Under the pieces are notes generated by a model. It did not search any database, had not been told where the DNA came from, and saw only the letters and a program-made list of their open reading frames with translations. The position numbers and the translations under genes were made by a program. Positions 1 to 8,377 of a stretch of 64,000 nt of DNA are shown here, piece by piece; positions within the stretch are counted from its first letter, which is position 1, and each line of letters opens with the position of its first letter. Source of the DNA: Tunturiibacter gelidiferens (GTDB taxonomy: Bacteria; Acidobacteriota; Terriglobia; Terriglobales; Acidobacteriaceae); NCBI RefSeq assembly GCF_013410115.1, contig NZ_JACCCV010000003.1, forward strand, positions 62,001 through 126,000. The letters run 5' to 3'.

Positions 1-1
1 C

Positions 2-1345
2 GCTTCTCTATGCAGACAGAAGCGATACGAAGAGGCGTTGGTGGCGCTCGAAAAGGTCCGAGGTCGCGTTGAATCTGAAGCTCTCCAACACCATACGAGC
101 CAACCAATTCACTCTCCGACTCCCGAAGAAAGAGAGCTTACGCGCCTCAACATTGCGCTAGTCAACACGGATGACCCCGCTTCCAGAGCGTCAATTACAA
201 GTGCGATCTATACATCTGAGCTGCAAATCAACCCAAGCGCGCTCACACAAGAGACTATTGCTCATCCGGTTCACTTAGAAGCCTTACAACGCAGCCTTTC
301 GCCTAACACCTTATTGATCGAATACGTGCTGGCAGAACCGAACTCTCACGCGTTTGCGATCACACATGATTCCGTCACACCGTATCGCCTGCCTTCAAAG
401 AGCGTGATCGAGGAAGATGCAAATCAATATAGGAAAGAGATTCGAGGGGAAAGGGAAGATAGAGCGTTAGCTCAACGTCTTTTCAGCGAGCTGCTGGAGC
501 CAATAAAAGAGTACCCCCAGAAGACCGACCTCGTGATTGTTCCAGATGGTTCACTCCATCTCTTGCCCTTCTCAGCACTTTCAGACAAAACCGCCTACGT
601 CTTGAAGACCCACACCGTTGACGTGGCGCCATCGGCCACAGTTTATGACCTCATTGCACAGAGAGTTAAGAGGAGGGAAGTGGCCTCCATGCCCTACATC
701 GGTGTTGCTGCCTGGACCCAGCCGGCAGACACGCGGAATCCGATCGTTCGGGCCATCACCGGTCCTCAACGAAGCCAGCTTGTTCCACTTCCAGATAGCA
801 AAGAGGAAGTGGAGACTATCGCCGAGGACTTGCCACATCCCAGCACGATTTTGCTTGGTGCGGACGCTACCGAGGCACGCTTCAAAAAGCTCTCATCGCA
901 GAGCACCGACGTAGTTCACTTGGCGTTACACGGATACGCCGATCTCGACTACCCGGATCGCTCTGCCCTAGTCTTTGCGCCCGATCCAGCCAGTGGTGAA
1001 GACGGCTTGTTGCAGGTTCGAGAGATTCGCGGCCTCCATCTCAAAGCGAGGATGGTCACACTCTCTGCCTGCAATACGGGAGTCGGCCCGGTGGGACAGT
1101 CCGGAGTCGCTAACCTGGTCAATGCTTTCATTGAAGCAGGAGCTGATACGGTTGTTTCGACACTGTGGGAGTTGGAAGATCACACAACAGAACACCTGAT
1201 GGCGCAGTTTTATTCCAAACTGGCCGTCCACAATCGCAAGGTTGAAGCTCTTCGCACTGCTCAATTGGAGCTTTTAGATAGAGGTTTACCACCTTACTAT
1301 TGGGCAAGCTTTCAGGTTGTCGGCGATCCAAACGGCACGTTTTGA
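2..1345 (+). CDS. CHAT domain protein (caspase-like peptidase), 5' truncated
   Basis: The reading frame is open to the left edge of the window, so the true start lies upstream; the first in-window start-like codon (TTG at 38) is unlikely to be the real one. The C-terminal half carries the CHAT (caspase HetF associated with TPRs) hallmarks. These are a catalytic-type His in HLALHG (about residue 295 from the TTG) and a catalytic-type Cys in LSACNTG (about 345), followed by the typical GAxxVVSTLW segment. In this family TPR repeats usually precede CHAT, which would fit the missing N-terminus, though this is inference. Bacterial CHAT proteins are often peptidases switched on by a partner sensor. 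The next genes face it on the other strand. Confidence 0.85.
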   Translation, partial: ASLCRQKRYEEALVALEKVRGRVESEALQHHTSQPIHSPTPEERELTRLNIALVNTDDPASRASITSAIYTSELQINPSALTQETIAHPVHLEALQRSLSPNTLLIEYVLAEPNSHAFAITHDSVTPYRLPSKSVIEEDANQYRKEIRGEREDRALAQRLFSELLEPIKEYPQKTDLVIVPDGSLHLLPFSALSDKTAYVLKTHTVDVAPSATVYDLIAQRVKRREVASMPYIGVAAWTQPADTRNPIVRAITGPQRSQLVPLPDSKEEVETIAEDLPHPSTILLGADATEARFKKLSSQSTDVVHLALHGYADLDYPDRSALVFAPDPASGEDGLLQVREIRGLHLKARMVTLSACNTGVGPVGQSGVANLVNAFIEAGADTVVSTLWELEDHTTEHLMAQFYSKLAVHNRKVEALRTAQLELLDRGLPPYYWASFQVVGDPNGTF

Positions 1346-1515
1346 GTTGATTGCTAGTTGCAATGAAATGCTGCCACTGAATGCAACGAACCGGCACCGA
1401 CAAGGCTTCTCTAGGAGCCGCCGTTCCTGAAGTGGATTGACTGACGTCGGTGATGCCGCCAATTGCAGCATAACGCTGCACTGGGTGGCAGAATTGATTG
1501 TATTCAGCATTGATC

Positions 1516-2781
1516 TTAACCCGCGATGTTGATCGCCTTCAGAAGCTGAGCATCCACTCCGCTTCTGCGTTGCTGCCAATCGAAATCAGCGATCACATCG
1601 GGTTCAATCGGACTACCCTCAAGCGCAGTACCATTCCAGGTGAAGTACGCGCCTGTTGGCAGCGCAAGACGAAAGCCATGCCCAACTTTCACGGAGGTCG
1701 CTGAGAGAAGCCGACCCGCCGTTTTCTCCCCAACAATCGTAGCGAGTTGGTTTTCTTTCGCGAAGATTGTGACCATTTCGGCGGCGCTCGCCGTGTGGCG
1801 ATCTACTAAAAGCACAATCTTCCCGTCGTAGGGCTTAGATCCCAGACCTTCCGTTTCGAGCACAATCGGCGACTTGGTGATTAGCGCCGGGAGGAACTGA
1901 AGACCGAGTAACCATAGAGCGCCTTTGGAAGATGGAATTCTGCCAAGACGTGGAAACCGCGTTTTCTCCGCAGCCAGGTCACGTTTGGCCCATCGCTTAC
2001 CGGGAGAGAACCCCACTGGCACCCGATTTGGAGTGATGAGACTCATTAAGCGCAGTGCACCAACACCCCCACCTGTATTCCCACGAAGATCGATGATGAG
2101 ACGGCTAATATTGCCCAGCGCGGCGATCGCACTGCTCATCGAATTCGCGACCTCGACACCAATCATCCCCGGAAACATTGCGACCTTCAGGTAACCGATA
2201 CCTTCGCTCAGCAACTTGGACTGCACGAGGGTAGGCTCTACGAACTGTAGCTTCTTGCCTTTGGGTTGAGCCACTTCGACGGAAACCGTTCGCTCCTGGC
2301 CATCGTTCGCAATGAGGTCGACCGTCGAGCTAGCACCCATCGGGAAGACCGGATGTTCTGGCGGTACGATCTCTTTACCATCCACGCGAAGGAGAATGTT
2401 TCCTGGCTGAAGGCCGGCGAGAGCTGCGGACCCACCGTCATGTACGTCTTGGAAAATCCAACGCGATCCGTTCGCAGTTTCATCCGCAAGATAGGTAGCG
2501 CTCAGAGCAGCGCGGCTTGACGCTCTCTTCGCGGTTCCGTGGAAGAACCCGAGATGCGAGGTTTTAAGAGTCTGTAGAAGACTGGTTACTGCGAGCTCGA
2601 AGGCGTCTTGTGTCGGAGCAGCTTCAATCCCTTTACGATGACTTTCAATGGCATCCCGCCACGTTGCATCGAGCAGTTCGGGTTTGTAAAACTTCCAAGT
2701 TAGAGCTTTGAGCACTCGCTCAAGAACTTCACGCTTAGCGCTATTTGTCAGGGTCATTTCCTGGCCGGGGGAAGTAGTCAT
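1516..2781 (-). CDS. S41 family peptidase (C-terminal processing protease type)
   Basis: This 421-residue protein has a central PDZ-like segment (GGSAALAGLQPGNILLRVDG) followed by the S41 catalytic fold. The nucleophile serine sits in HTASAAEM near residue 333, followed by the GEKTAG strand and the GSPIEPDV end typical of tail-specific proteases. No signal peptide is visible. The first ATG has no clear ribosome site; a second in-frame ATG eight codons later, just after AGGA, is an alternative start. It lies downstream of the sigma/anti-sigma pair on the same strand, about 80 bp from the anti-sigma gene. Regulated proteolysis within that signalling group is plausible but not shown. Confidence 0.85.
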   Translation of the reverse strand: MTTSPGQEMTLTNSAKREVLERVLKALTWKFYKPELLDATWRDAIESHRKGIEAAPTQDAFELAVTSLLQTLKTSHLGFFHGTAKRASSRAALSATYLADETANGSRWIFQDVHDGGSAALAGLQPGNILLRVDGKEIVPPEHPVFPMGASSTVDLIANDGQERTVSVEVAQPKGKKLQFVEPTLVQSKLLSEGIGYLKVAMFPGMIGVEVANSMSSAIAALGNISRLIIDLRGNTGGGVGALRLMSLITPNRVPVGFSPGKRWAKRDLAAEKTRFPRLGRIPSSKGALWLLGLQFLPALITKSPIVLETEGLGSKPYDGKIVLLVDRHTASAAEMVTIFAKENQLATIVGEKTAGRLLSATSVKVGHGFRLALPTGAYFTWNGTALEGSPIEPDVIADFDWQQRRSGVDAQLLKAINIAG

Positions 2782-2865
2782 GTCTAATCGTATGATGCTT
2801 TGACCTGCGACTCAGGACAGACCAGCCGTCCGCTGTTGAAGCGGAAAGAACTGCGAGAGCCATTT

Positions 2866-3618
2866 CTATTTAACTTGAAGAGGGTAGTAGTACGTACCGT
2901 TATCCGAGCCACGAACAGTCGCCAGAAAATACGACCCGGCCTTCGCGGCTCTAAGATCGAGCGTCACGTCCATGCCAACTTTTCCGTTAGTATCGGCAGC
3001 CGTACCAAAACCCTTGGCGACTAGCTGGCTCCCACCGCGGTCTTGCGAAACAACAACCTCGTACCGCCCGCTTTGACTGAAACGTGGAAGCGTTACTGAT
3101 AGATGAACAACTGCCGCAGGTAAAGAGACCTCTTGCAGAGGAGCAGCATCGTCGTCTACACCTCGCAAGGTCGGTGCATTGAAGAGATCCACTTTGGCAT
3201 CAACAGGTGCGCTAGATGCAATCTGCACCGGAGCCGTAGATGTTTGATGCTGATACCTGTACGCAATTGCTGCACCACAAATGACCAGTACAGACGCGGC
3301 AGCCACAAGGAACGATCCCCTAGAGCGAGCCGGCGGTCGCTTAGTACCAAGAGGAATGGCTGACGATTGAATATCGTTCGGCACCGAAACAGAAGTGGCG
3401 TTTGCAGATTCAGCTTCCTTGGCTCCCTTCCAGTCCAAGCGGTAATGTCGATATTCTGCGTAGCACTCTGAGCAGGAGCCAACATGGAGGCCAGCCGGAT
3501 CATCGAGGGGCAAACGGTTCTCCGCGAGCGCCTTCAGGGTGCTTTCATCCGGACAGCCTTTCCGCTCCGGGTTCGGGAATGCCTCAAGTAAGAAGTCGTT
3601 CATCAATTCGGAATCCAA
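2866..3618 (-). CDS. anti-sigma-factor-like zinc-finger membrane protein
   Basis: The N-terminal cytoplasmic part contains a His/Cys cluster (HVGSCSECY, with an upstream Cys in KGCPDES) like the zinc-binding anti-sigma domain. One transmembrane helix follows (GSFLVAAASVLVICGAAIAY, about residues 100-120), then an exported domain of about 130 residues that I do not recognise. The gene starts 8 bp after the stop of the ECF-like sigma gene, the usual arrangement for an anti-sigma partner. Annotated start is TTG; an ATG five codons later is equally possible. Assignment rests on cluster, topology and context. Confidence 0.7.
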   Translation of the reverse strand: MDSELMNDFLLEAFPNPERKGCPDESTLKALAENRLPLDDPAGLHVGSCSECYAEYRHYRLDWKGAKEAESANATSVSVPNDIQSSAIPLGTKRPPARSRGSFLVAAASVLVICGAAIAYRYQHQTSTAPVQIASSAPVDAKVDLFNAPTLRGVDDDAAPLQEVSLPAAVVHLSVTLPRFSQSGRYEVVVSQDRGGSQLVAKGFGTAADTNGKVGMDVTLDLRAAKAGSYFLATVRGSDNGTYYYPLQVK

Positions 3619-3626
3619 GTGCCGGC

Positions 3627-4406
3627 CTAACCCTTCGTCTCGCAGAATTGTGGTGAACCGTGGCCGAAATCGTTCCTACCGGAAACACCAACTAGTGATG
3701 CAGCAATACGTTCCTTGACCCGCTGAATAGCTTTAGCAGCGGCTGGATAGCTCAAGCCGAGGGCCGTCGCAATGACAGCTGGGCTCGTTTCATCTTGTAG
3801 GAGCAGAACGAGAATATAACGATCACGCTCGTTCAGTGATGTCTTTAATTGTTCAAAGAGCAACTTTCGATCAATTTCCCTGTGAAATGACCGATCCACA
3901 CCCCCCAAGCGTTCTAAATCCTGACCGATCCCGGCTGATTCTTCTTTGGCCGGCTTTGTCCGCAGCCAGTCACGCACTTTGCCCTTCAACGCCGTGTAGG
4001 CGTAACGCTTGTGCGCGGCTATTTGATTTCCTTTCGATTCCATCGCACTGCCGACTTCTTCAGCCCACTCCGCAATCATCGCCGGATCAACGTGCGGAAA
4101 GTCGCGAAGCACCCACCTAAATACGACTTCGACGGCAGATGTCACGGTTGGAGAAACTGCACTTCCTTGTGCATCGACGAGATGTAATTGCGTTTGTTTC
4201 ATTCGATGTTCTCGATCTGCTGGAGACACAGCACGGCTCTTTTCATCGACGACAGTTAATTGTGTTCGTAGCATCCGAAATTCTCTCTCTGCTGGAGAAA
4301 TAACTCGGCCTTGTGCATGGACGAAATTCAATTGTGTCTGATTCATCCGTGATTCTCTCTGTGGAAAAGAAATTGTCAGCAGACTGTCAAAAAACATCTC
4401 CGTCAA
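3627..4406 (-). CDS. ECF-like RNA polymerase sigma factor with N-terminal tandem repeats
   Basis: The last 170 residues look like a small sigma-70 protein. A region 2-like helical part ends in the RDWLRT segment, and a region 4 helix-turn-helix follows (LNERDRYILVLLLQDE...ATALGLSYPAAAKAIQRVKERI). The first 86 residues are unusual. A 24-residue unit, roughly M-x-QTQLxxVDAQGxAVSPAxREHR, occurs two and a half times (M21, M45 and partial M69). Each copy carries a Met with an AGAGAGAA-like purine tract just upstream, so any of four ATGs could be the start. The protein would be about 259, 239, 215 or 191 residues long. It is followed closely by the anti-sigma-like gene. Confidence 0.75.
   Translation of the reverse strand: MTEMFFDSLLTISFPQRESRMNQTQLNFVHAQGRVISPAEREFRMLRTQLTVVDEKSRAVSPADREHRMKQTQLHLVDAQGSAVSPTVTSAVEVVFRWVLRDFPHVDPAMIAEWAEEVGSAMESKGNQIAAHKRYAYTALKGKVRDWLRTKPAKEESAGIGQDLERLGGVDRSFHREIDRKLLFEQLKTSLNERDRYILVLLLQDETSPAVIATALGLSYPAAAKAIQRVKERIAASLVGVSGRNDFGHGSPQFCETKG
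4149..4358 (-). repeat. tandem 72-bp repeat covering alternative starts of the sigma gene
   Basis: Two full and one partial copies of a 72-bp (24-codon) unit form the 5' end of the sigma-factor gene. Each unit starts with an ATG (minus-strand ATGs at 4346, 4274 and 4202) preceded by a purine-rich stretch such as AGAGAGAA. The period is exact at 72 bp while the third codon positions differ, so the copies are old rather than fresh. The duplication multiplied both the start codon and its possible ribosome site while preserving frame. Confidence 0.8.
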
Positions 4407-4489
4407 CGCGCTTAGCTAGTAGATGCCGAAATTTAGAGCAGTTGCACCCCAGCGATATCCGGGCCGGAGTTCTTTGCGAGCAGACAAAG

Positions 4490-4813
4490 TCATTTCCTGG
4501 ACACTTTCGCATCCTTGGGTGGTGTCACTTTCTTTGACCTCTTTGAGTCAATGGCGGCTTTCGGATTTAGCTCGTCTCTATCAATTTCACCGATGCCGGC
4601 GATTAGCTCGCCGACCGGCACTTGAAATGTTTCAGCTAAACGAAGGAGCGTCGGCACAGAGAACGATTCTCCACGTTCAATTCGCGCGATCTGGGTCAGG
4701 TGGAATCCATGGTCGCTCACCATCACGCGGTGCGTCATACCGCGTTGTTTGCGAAGCTCTTTTATTCGCTTCCCCAGCGCCAATCGAAATTCGTCGTAGT
4801 CGTATCGGAGCAT
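4490..4813 (-). CDS. XRE family helix-turn-helix regulator
   Basis: This is a 107-residue protein with a single Cro/C1-type HTH (about residues 9-70: RLALGKRIKELRKQRGMTHR...LTQIARIERGESFSVPTLLRLAETFQVPVGELI) and a charged C-terminal tail ending in a lysine-rich segment. It is transcribed away from the type IV secretion operon. The roughly 430 bp between them hold several perfect or near-perfect inverted repeats that overlap both candidate promoters. It is a good candidate repressor of conjugation genes and of itself; this is inferred from position. The sigma gene lies 83 bp downstream on the same strand. Confidence 0.85.
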   Translation of the reverse strand: MLRYDYDEFRLALGKRIKELRKQRGMTHRVMVSDHGFHLTQIARIERGESFSVPTLLRLAETFQVPVGELIAGIGEIDRDELNPKAAIDSKRSKKVTPPKDAKVSRK

Positions 4814-4894
4814 GCGGATTGTGTCGAACCTCTTCGTTGGAGATTTGTCAGAGCCCTAGCGTCCTGGTCGAGCACTCTCCACCGCAATTTTACC

Positions 4895-4945
4895 AATGGG
4901 TTAGCTCTAACCCATTTCATTACACACCGATTCGTGCATTCACAA
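4895..4945 (-). promoter_or_regulatory. candidate promoter and operator of the XRE gene
   Basis: On the minus strand TTGTGA, a 17-nt spacer and TAATGA form a sigma-70-like promoter. Immediately after the -10 lies a perfect inverted repeat of 10-bp arms (AATGGGTTAG and CTAACCCATT, 2-nt spacer) on the expected transcription start. A repressor bound there would block initiation, which suggests autoregulation by the XRE protein. Confidence 0.5.
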
Positions 4946-4963
4946 CGTCCAGAGGCACCTGAA

Positions 4964-5074
4964 TGTGTATCAAGTACACAAAACACTGCCTTACATCATT
5001 GTGTTTACAAACACAAATTTATGCAGTATAAGAATGTGTATTACGATCACATATCGGTACTGCACGAATATGTG
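4964..5074 (+). promoter_or_regulatory. candidate promoter and operators of the type IV secretion operon
   Basis: TTTACA (5004-5009), a 17-nt spacer and TATAAG (5027-5032) make a good sigma-70 promoter facing virB2. The -35 is embedded in a perfect inverted repeat (arms TTGTGTTT and AAACACAA, 4999-5016). Two related dyads flank it: TGTGTATCAAGTACACA upstream (4964-4980) and TGTG-N9-CACA over the start site (5035-5051). Further downstream are arms CACATAT and ATATGTG (5048-5054 and 5068-5074). This implies a leader of about 200 nt before virB2. The repeated TGTG/CACA theme suggests several operators for one repressor. Confidence 0.55.
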
Positions 5075-5240
5075 TACATTGCAAGAACTGATCTGGAAAG
5101 GGGGTGGTTCGCCGTAGCCGTGTAACGCGCTCAGCTTGAGCGCCTAGCTGCACTCCCCTGGGCCAGTACCGATGCTTGAAGCTGCATAGCCTGAGCCACA
5201 ACCTCGAACCTTAACTCACGCAGAACATAGGAGCCAAACC

Positions 5241-5642
5241 TTGAGCCAGAAAATTACTTCCCGCCTCGCTACCATGGCCGCACGAACATTCACCAAACAA
5301 CATATGAGGACCGCTGGCCGTACCCTGGTACCCCTATTCGTAGCCCTTGCCCTTTCTCCCGTCGCCGCGCACGCCCAAGGTTCCGTGGACTTGACCGGCG
5401 TAACAACCGCAATGAGTTCGGTCGAAACAGCGGCCAAGCTCGGCGGCGCGATTGCTGTTGTCATCGGCATTATTTTTGGCGTTTTCCAGTTCATGGGCCG
5501 CAACATCGCCGGAGGCTTTCTGGCCATCGGTGGAGGCCTGTTCGCTGGAATCGTCATCGGCTTTGCACCGCAGTGGGTGAGTTCGCTCACGGGACAGACC
5601 GTTTCCATGATCGTCACGCACGCCGTGAAGGTGATGGCCTAA
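5241..5642 (+). CDS. virB2: VirB2/TrbC-type pilin subunit
   Basis: This 133-residue protein has a long cleavable N-terminus ending in AHAQG (about residue 48), then two hydrophobic helices separated by a short loop, the VirB2/TrbC pilin layout. The mature part would form the conjugative pilus after insertion into the inner membrane. A TTG start is chosen because AGGAG lies 7 nt upstream; an ATG eleven codons later is an alternative. It is first in the transfer operon, directly ahead of VirB3. Family assignment rests on size, topology and position. Confidence 0.8.
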   Translation: MSQKITSRLATMAARTFTKQHMRTAGRTLVPLFVALALSPVAAHAQGSVDLTGVTTAMSSVETAAKLGGAIAVVIGIIFGVFQFMGRNIAGGFLAIGGGLFAGIVIGFAPQWVSSLTGQTVSMIVTHAVKVMA

Positions 5643-5644
5643 CC

Positions 5645-5914
5645 ATGCACATAACCAAGCGAGGAGAGCCATTAGCGATCAATCAGGCGCTCAACAAGAC
5701 CCGAGAAAAACTCGGTCTTAGTTTGCCGATCTGGATGGGAATCGTGATTGTGTCGATTTTGGTTCTCCTGCTTCGGTTCTTCCTTCTTTCCCTTGCGATC
5801 TTTCTCGTCATCACCGGCGCTTGCTGGTTGATCGTTCGTAAACACCCAAAGATGTTCCAACTGTGGGGCCTCAGCTTCACCCAAAAGAGCTACTATGACC
5901 CACGCAAACGCTAA
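5645..5914 (+). CDS. virB3: VirB3-like type IV secretion protein
   Basis: This 89-residue protein starts 2 nt after the pilin stop. It has an N-terminal polar stretch, a long hydrophobic segment (about residues 29-62) probably forming two helices, and a C-terminal tail with a tyrosine and basic residues. Its last 20 nt overlap the start of the VirB4 ATPase gene, the usual VirB3-VirB4 coupling (in some systems they are fused). VirB3 is an inner-membrane assembly factor for the pilus. A longer frame beginning inside the pilin gene is not needed. Confidence 0.8.
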   Translation: MHITKRGEPLAINQALNKTREKLGLSLPIWMGIVIVSILVLLLRFFLLSLAIFLVITGACWLIVRKHPKMFQLWGLSFTQKSYYDPRKR

Positions 5915-8246
5915 CAAGTGGTTTACCGAAGCCAAGGCTGCGAACAGTATCGTCCCAATCGCCCGCTTCGTCAGCCCAACCGTGTTCGCCATGAAAGCGG
6001 GCGGCTACGGATGCATGTTTTCGCTATCCGGCGTGGACGAAGAGGGACTAACCGACCAGGAGCTAGACGCGAAGGTAAGAGCAGTAGAAGGCGGCTTGCG
6101 CGGCCTCTCGGAAGGGGCCTGCCTGTATCAATATATGCGGGTCACTTCTGGATTTGATCTTCCCCGCCAGGCGACCTATGCCGATCCCATCACTCAAACC
6201 TTTGTAGACAACCGTCTATCGTTTCTCGCAGACACGGCCCACTTCCGGCGGATTGACTTGCATTGGTGCCTGACCTTCGAGCCGCAGCTAGTTAATCCAC
6301 TCGCTGCGAAGCCTAAAGACCAGGCAAGCGAGAACTCAAGGCTTCTCGCGGGCCTGCAAAAGGCCGCTACGATACTCGAAACACATCTGCACCCCCACAT
6401 CGGCCTTACGCTGCTCCCAAAAGAAAAGACGTTCCAATTCTTTGCCCAACTCTTCAACCTTGAAGACTGGGCCGGACGGACACATCTGGTATCGGATCTA
6501 GGGGTGGACCAGCAGATAGTCCATAGCCCGGTTTCGTGGGAAGCCGATCACCTGCGCGTTGGGAAACGACACGTCCAGATGTTCACGATGACGAATACAC
6601 CGCTCAGTTCGCAACCGTGCCTTTTCAGCAATATTACAAATCTGTCCTGCGACTCGGTCCTATGCACAACATGGAGGCCAAAATCCACCGCTTCAGTGCG
6701 AAAGGAGATTGGAGCGCAAGAGAAGTGGCTCGACTTTTTCAAGGTCGGAATCTTCCAGCGCCTTATGGCAGGAAGAAATTTTGCCTCGCTCAACACAGGA
6801 GCGGGGGCACGAGCAGCCTCTGAGGGTGTCGATGACCTGGGCGCGGTCGTAACCGACCTCAATAAAAAAGCCCAGGGCGAATACACGGCGCGGCTGCTTC
6901 TCTCAGCTCGCAGCGCCGAGGCGCTACGAGACAGTACGCCGATGGTTCATCGAATTTTCGTTGACTCTCAGGCCGCCATCATCGAGGAGACCCTTGGCAA
7001 TCTGTCCGCGTTCTACGCGATGTTTCCCGGAAACAATAAATTCAGCGTCTTCCCCCTATGGCTTGGGGAAGATCACCATGCTCGCCTCTCACCCGTATTC
7101 GCTCCCCACCTTGGACACCCTACCTCTGAGGATCTAGACGGCGAATATCTCAACATCCTCGAGACACGGCAAGGCACACCATTCTTTCAGGACGTGTATG
7201 TGGACGGGGTACGAGTCATGCTCATCATTGGGCCACCCGGCACCGGAAAATCCGTACATGCCAATCAAATGCTCGGCCTGGAGCGGAAGTACAACGGATT
7301 TACCTACATCTTCGATATCGGCAACAGCTACGAAAGCATGGTCGAACTCCACGGCGGAAAGGTCGATCGCATCGGTTTGAATGGCCCTCGCGTCAACCCG
7401 TTTGCTCTTGAGCCAACAGATAAGAATCTCAAATTTCTCTTCAACTTCATCAAGTTGCTTTTGACCAATGGAGGGGCAACGATCACGCCAGAGGACGAAG
7501 ACGCGGTTTTCAAGGAGGTACAGGGCATGTATCTACTGGACCGCAAGAACAGACGCCTTTCCAATCTCCTGCTGCCAAAACACATCAATCGCTATCTGGC
7601 AAAGTGGGTTGGTGCTGGCGTTTACAACGCCATCTTTGACAACGTGGAAGACTCCCTCAGCCTCTCGCGTATCCAGTGCTGGGACTTCGCGGGAGTGGCT
7701 AAAGAGTATCCAGACCTTATCGAGCCTTTGATGGTTTGGTTGCTTCGCCGGATTGACGACGTTGTGTACGATCCAAAAAATCTAGGGGTTCCCAAGCATG
7801 TCGTCATCGAGGAGATCTTCTCGAACATGAAGAATAAGCAGCTCCTGGAAGGCGCTCTGGCCAGCATCAAGCAGGTCCGCAAGAACCTTGGCGGCGTCAC
7901 GATGATTGGACAGTCGGCAAACGACCTTGGCGAGAATGCGGACAGCATCGTCAACTCGTGCACCACAATTCTGTTACTCCCGGACGCGACGTTCAACCGG
8001 GAGGTCTACGGGAAGCTTTTTAAAATGAATGAGCAACAGCTCAACCTCTTCGAGAGTTTAGGAAGACGTGAAGCACTTTGTATGAGGCGGGACGGGCTGA
8101 CCAAGGTTGTCACTCTCAACCTCGATCCCCGCAGCTATGCAATCTTCTCCACCAAACCTAAAGACAGAGCCAGGCGCGGCAGGCTCATCGGGAAATGGGG
8201 CTTGCAGGAAGGCATTACAAAGTTCGTGTCCGGCGAAGACGCCTAA
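5895..8246 (+). CDS. virB4: VirB4 family type IV secretion ATPase
   Basis: This 783-residue protein has the CagE/TrbE/VirB N-terminal domain and a C-terminal AAA+ motor. Walker A is GPPGTGKS near residue 446, and Walker B is HVVIEEIFSN near 636, with paired Glu in place of the more usual Asp-Glu. The late IGQSANDL and NSCTTILLLPDA segments are typical of the family. It powers pilin extraction and substrate transfer at the inner membrane. Length is normal for the family and no frameshift is seen. About 130 bp without a gene separates it from virB9. Confidence 0.93.
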   Translation: MTHANANKWFTEAKAANSIVPIARFVSPTVFAMKAGGYGCMFSLSGVDEEGLTDQELDAKVRAVEGGLRGLSEGACLYQYMRVTSGFDLPRQATYADPITQTFVDNRLSFLADTAHFRRIDLHWCLTFEPQLVNPLAAKPKDQASENSRLLAGLQKAATILETHLHPHIGLTLLPKEKTFQFFAQLFNLEDWAGRTHLVSDLGVDQQIVHSPVSWEADHLRVGKRHVQMFTMTNTPLSSQPCLFSNITNLSCDSVLCTTWRPKSTASVRKEIGAQEKWLDFFKVGIFQRLMAGRNFASLNTGAGARAASEGVDDLGAVVTDLNKKAQGEYTARLLLSARSAEALRDSTPMVHRIFVDSQAAIIEETLGNLSAFYAMFPGNNKFSVFPLWLGEDHHARLSPVFAPHLGHPTSEDLDGEYLNILETRQGTPFFQDVYVDGVRVMLIIGPPGTGKSVHANQMLGLERKYNGFTYIFDIGNSYESMVELHGGKVDRIGLNGPRVNPFALEPTDKNLKFLFNFIKLLLTNGGATITPEDEDAVFKEVQGMYLLDRKNRRLSNLLLPKHINRYLAKWVGAGVYNAIFDNVEDSLSLSRIQCWDFAGVAKEYPDLIEPLMVWLLRRIDDVVYDPKNLGVPKHVVIEEIFSNMKNKQLLEGALASIKQVRKNLGGVTMIGQSANDLGENADSIVNSCTTILLLPDATFNREVYGKLFKMNEQQLNLFESLGRREALCMRRDGLTKVVTLNLDPRSYAIFSTKPKDRARRGRLIGKWGLQEGITKFVSGEDA

Positions 8247-8377
8247 AACCACCCCTTGCGGCTCTGTGATTTGGAGCTGCCTAACATTCGTGTTTTTCAA
8301 ACCCGCTCAATTCCAGATTTCTACATTTTTAGAGTTCTAGAAAGTCTCCAAAAACCGCACCGCACAGGAGAAACGTA

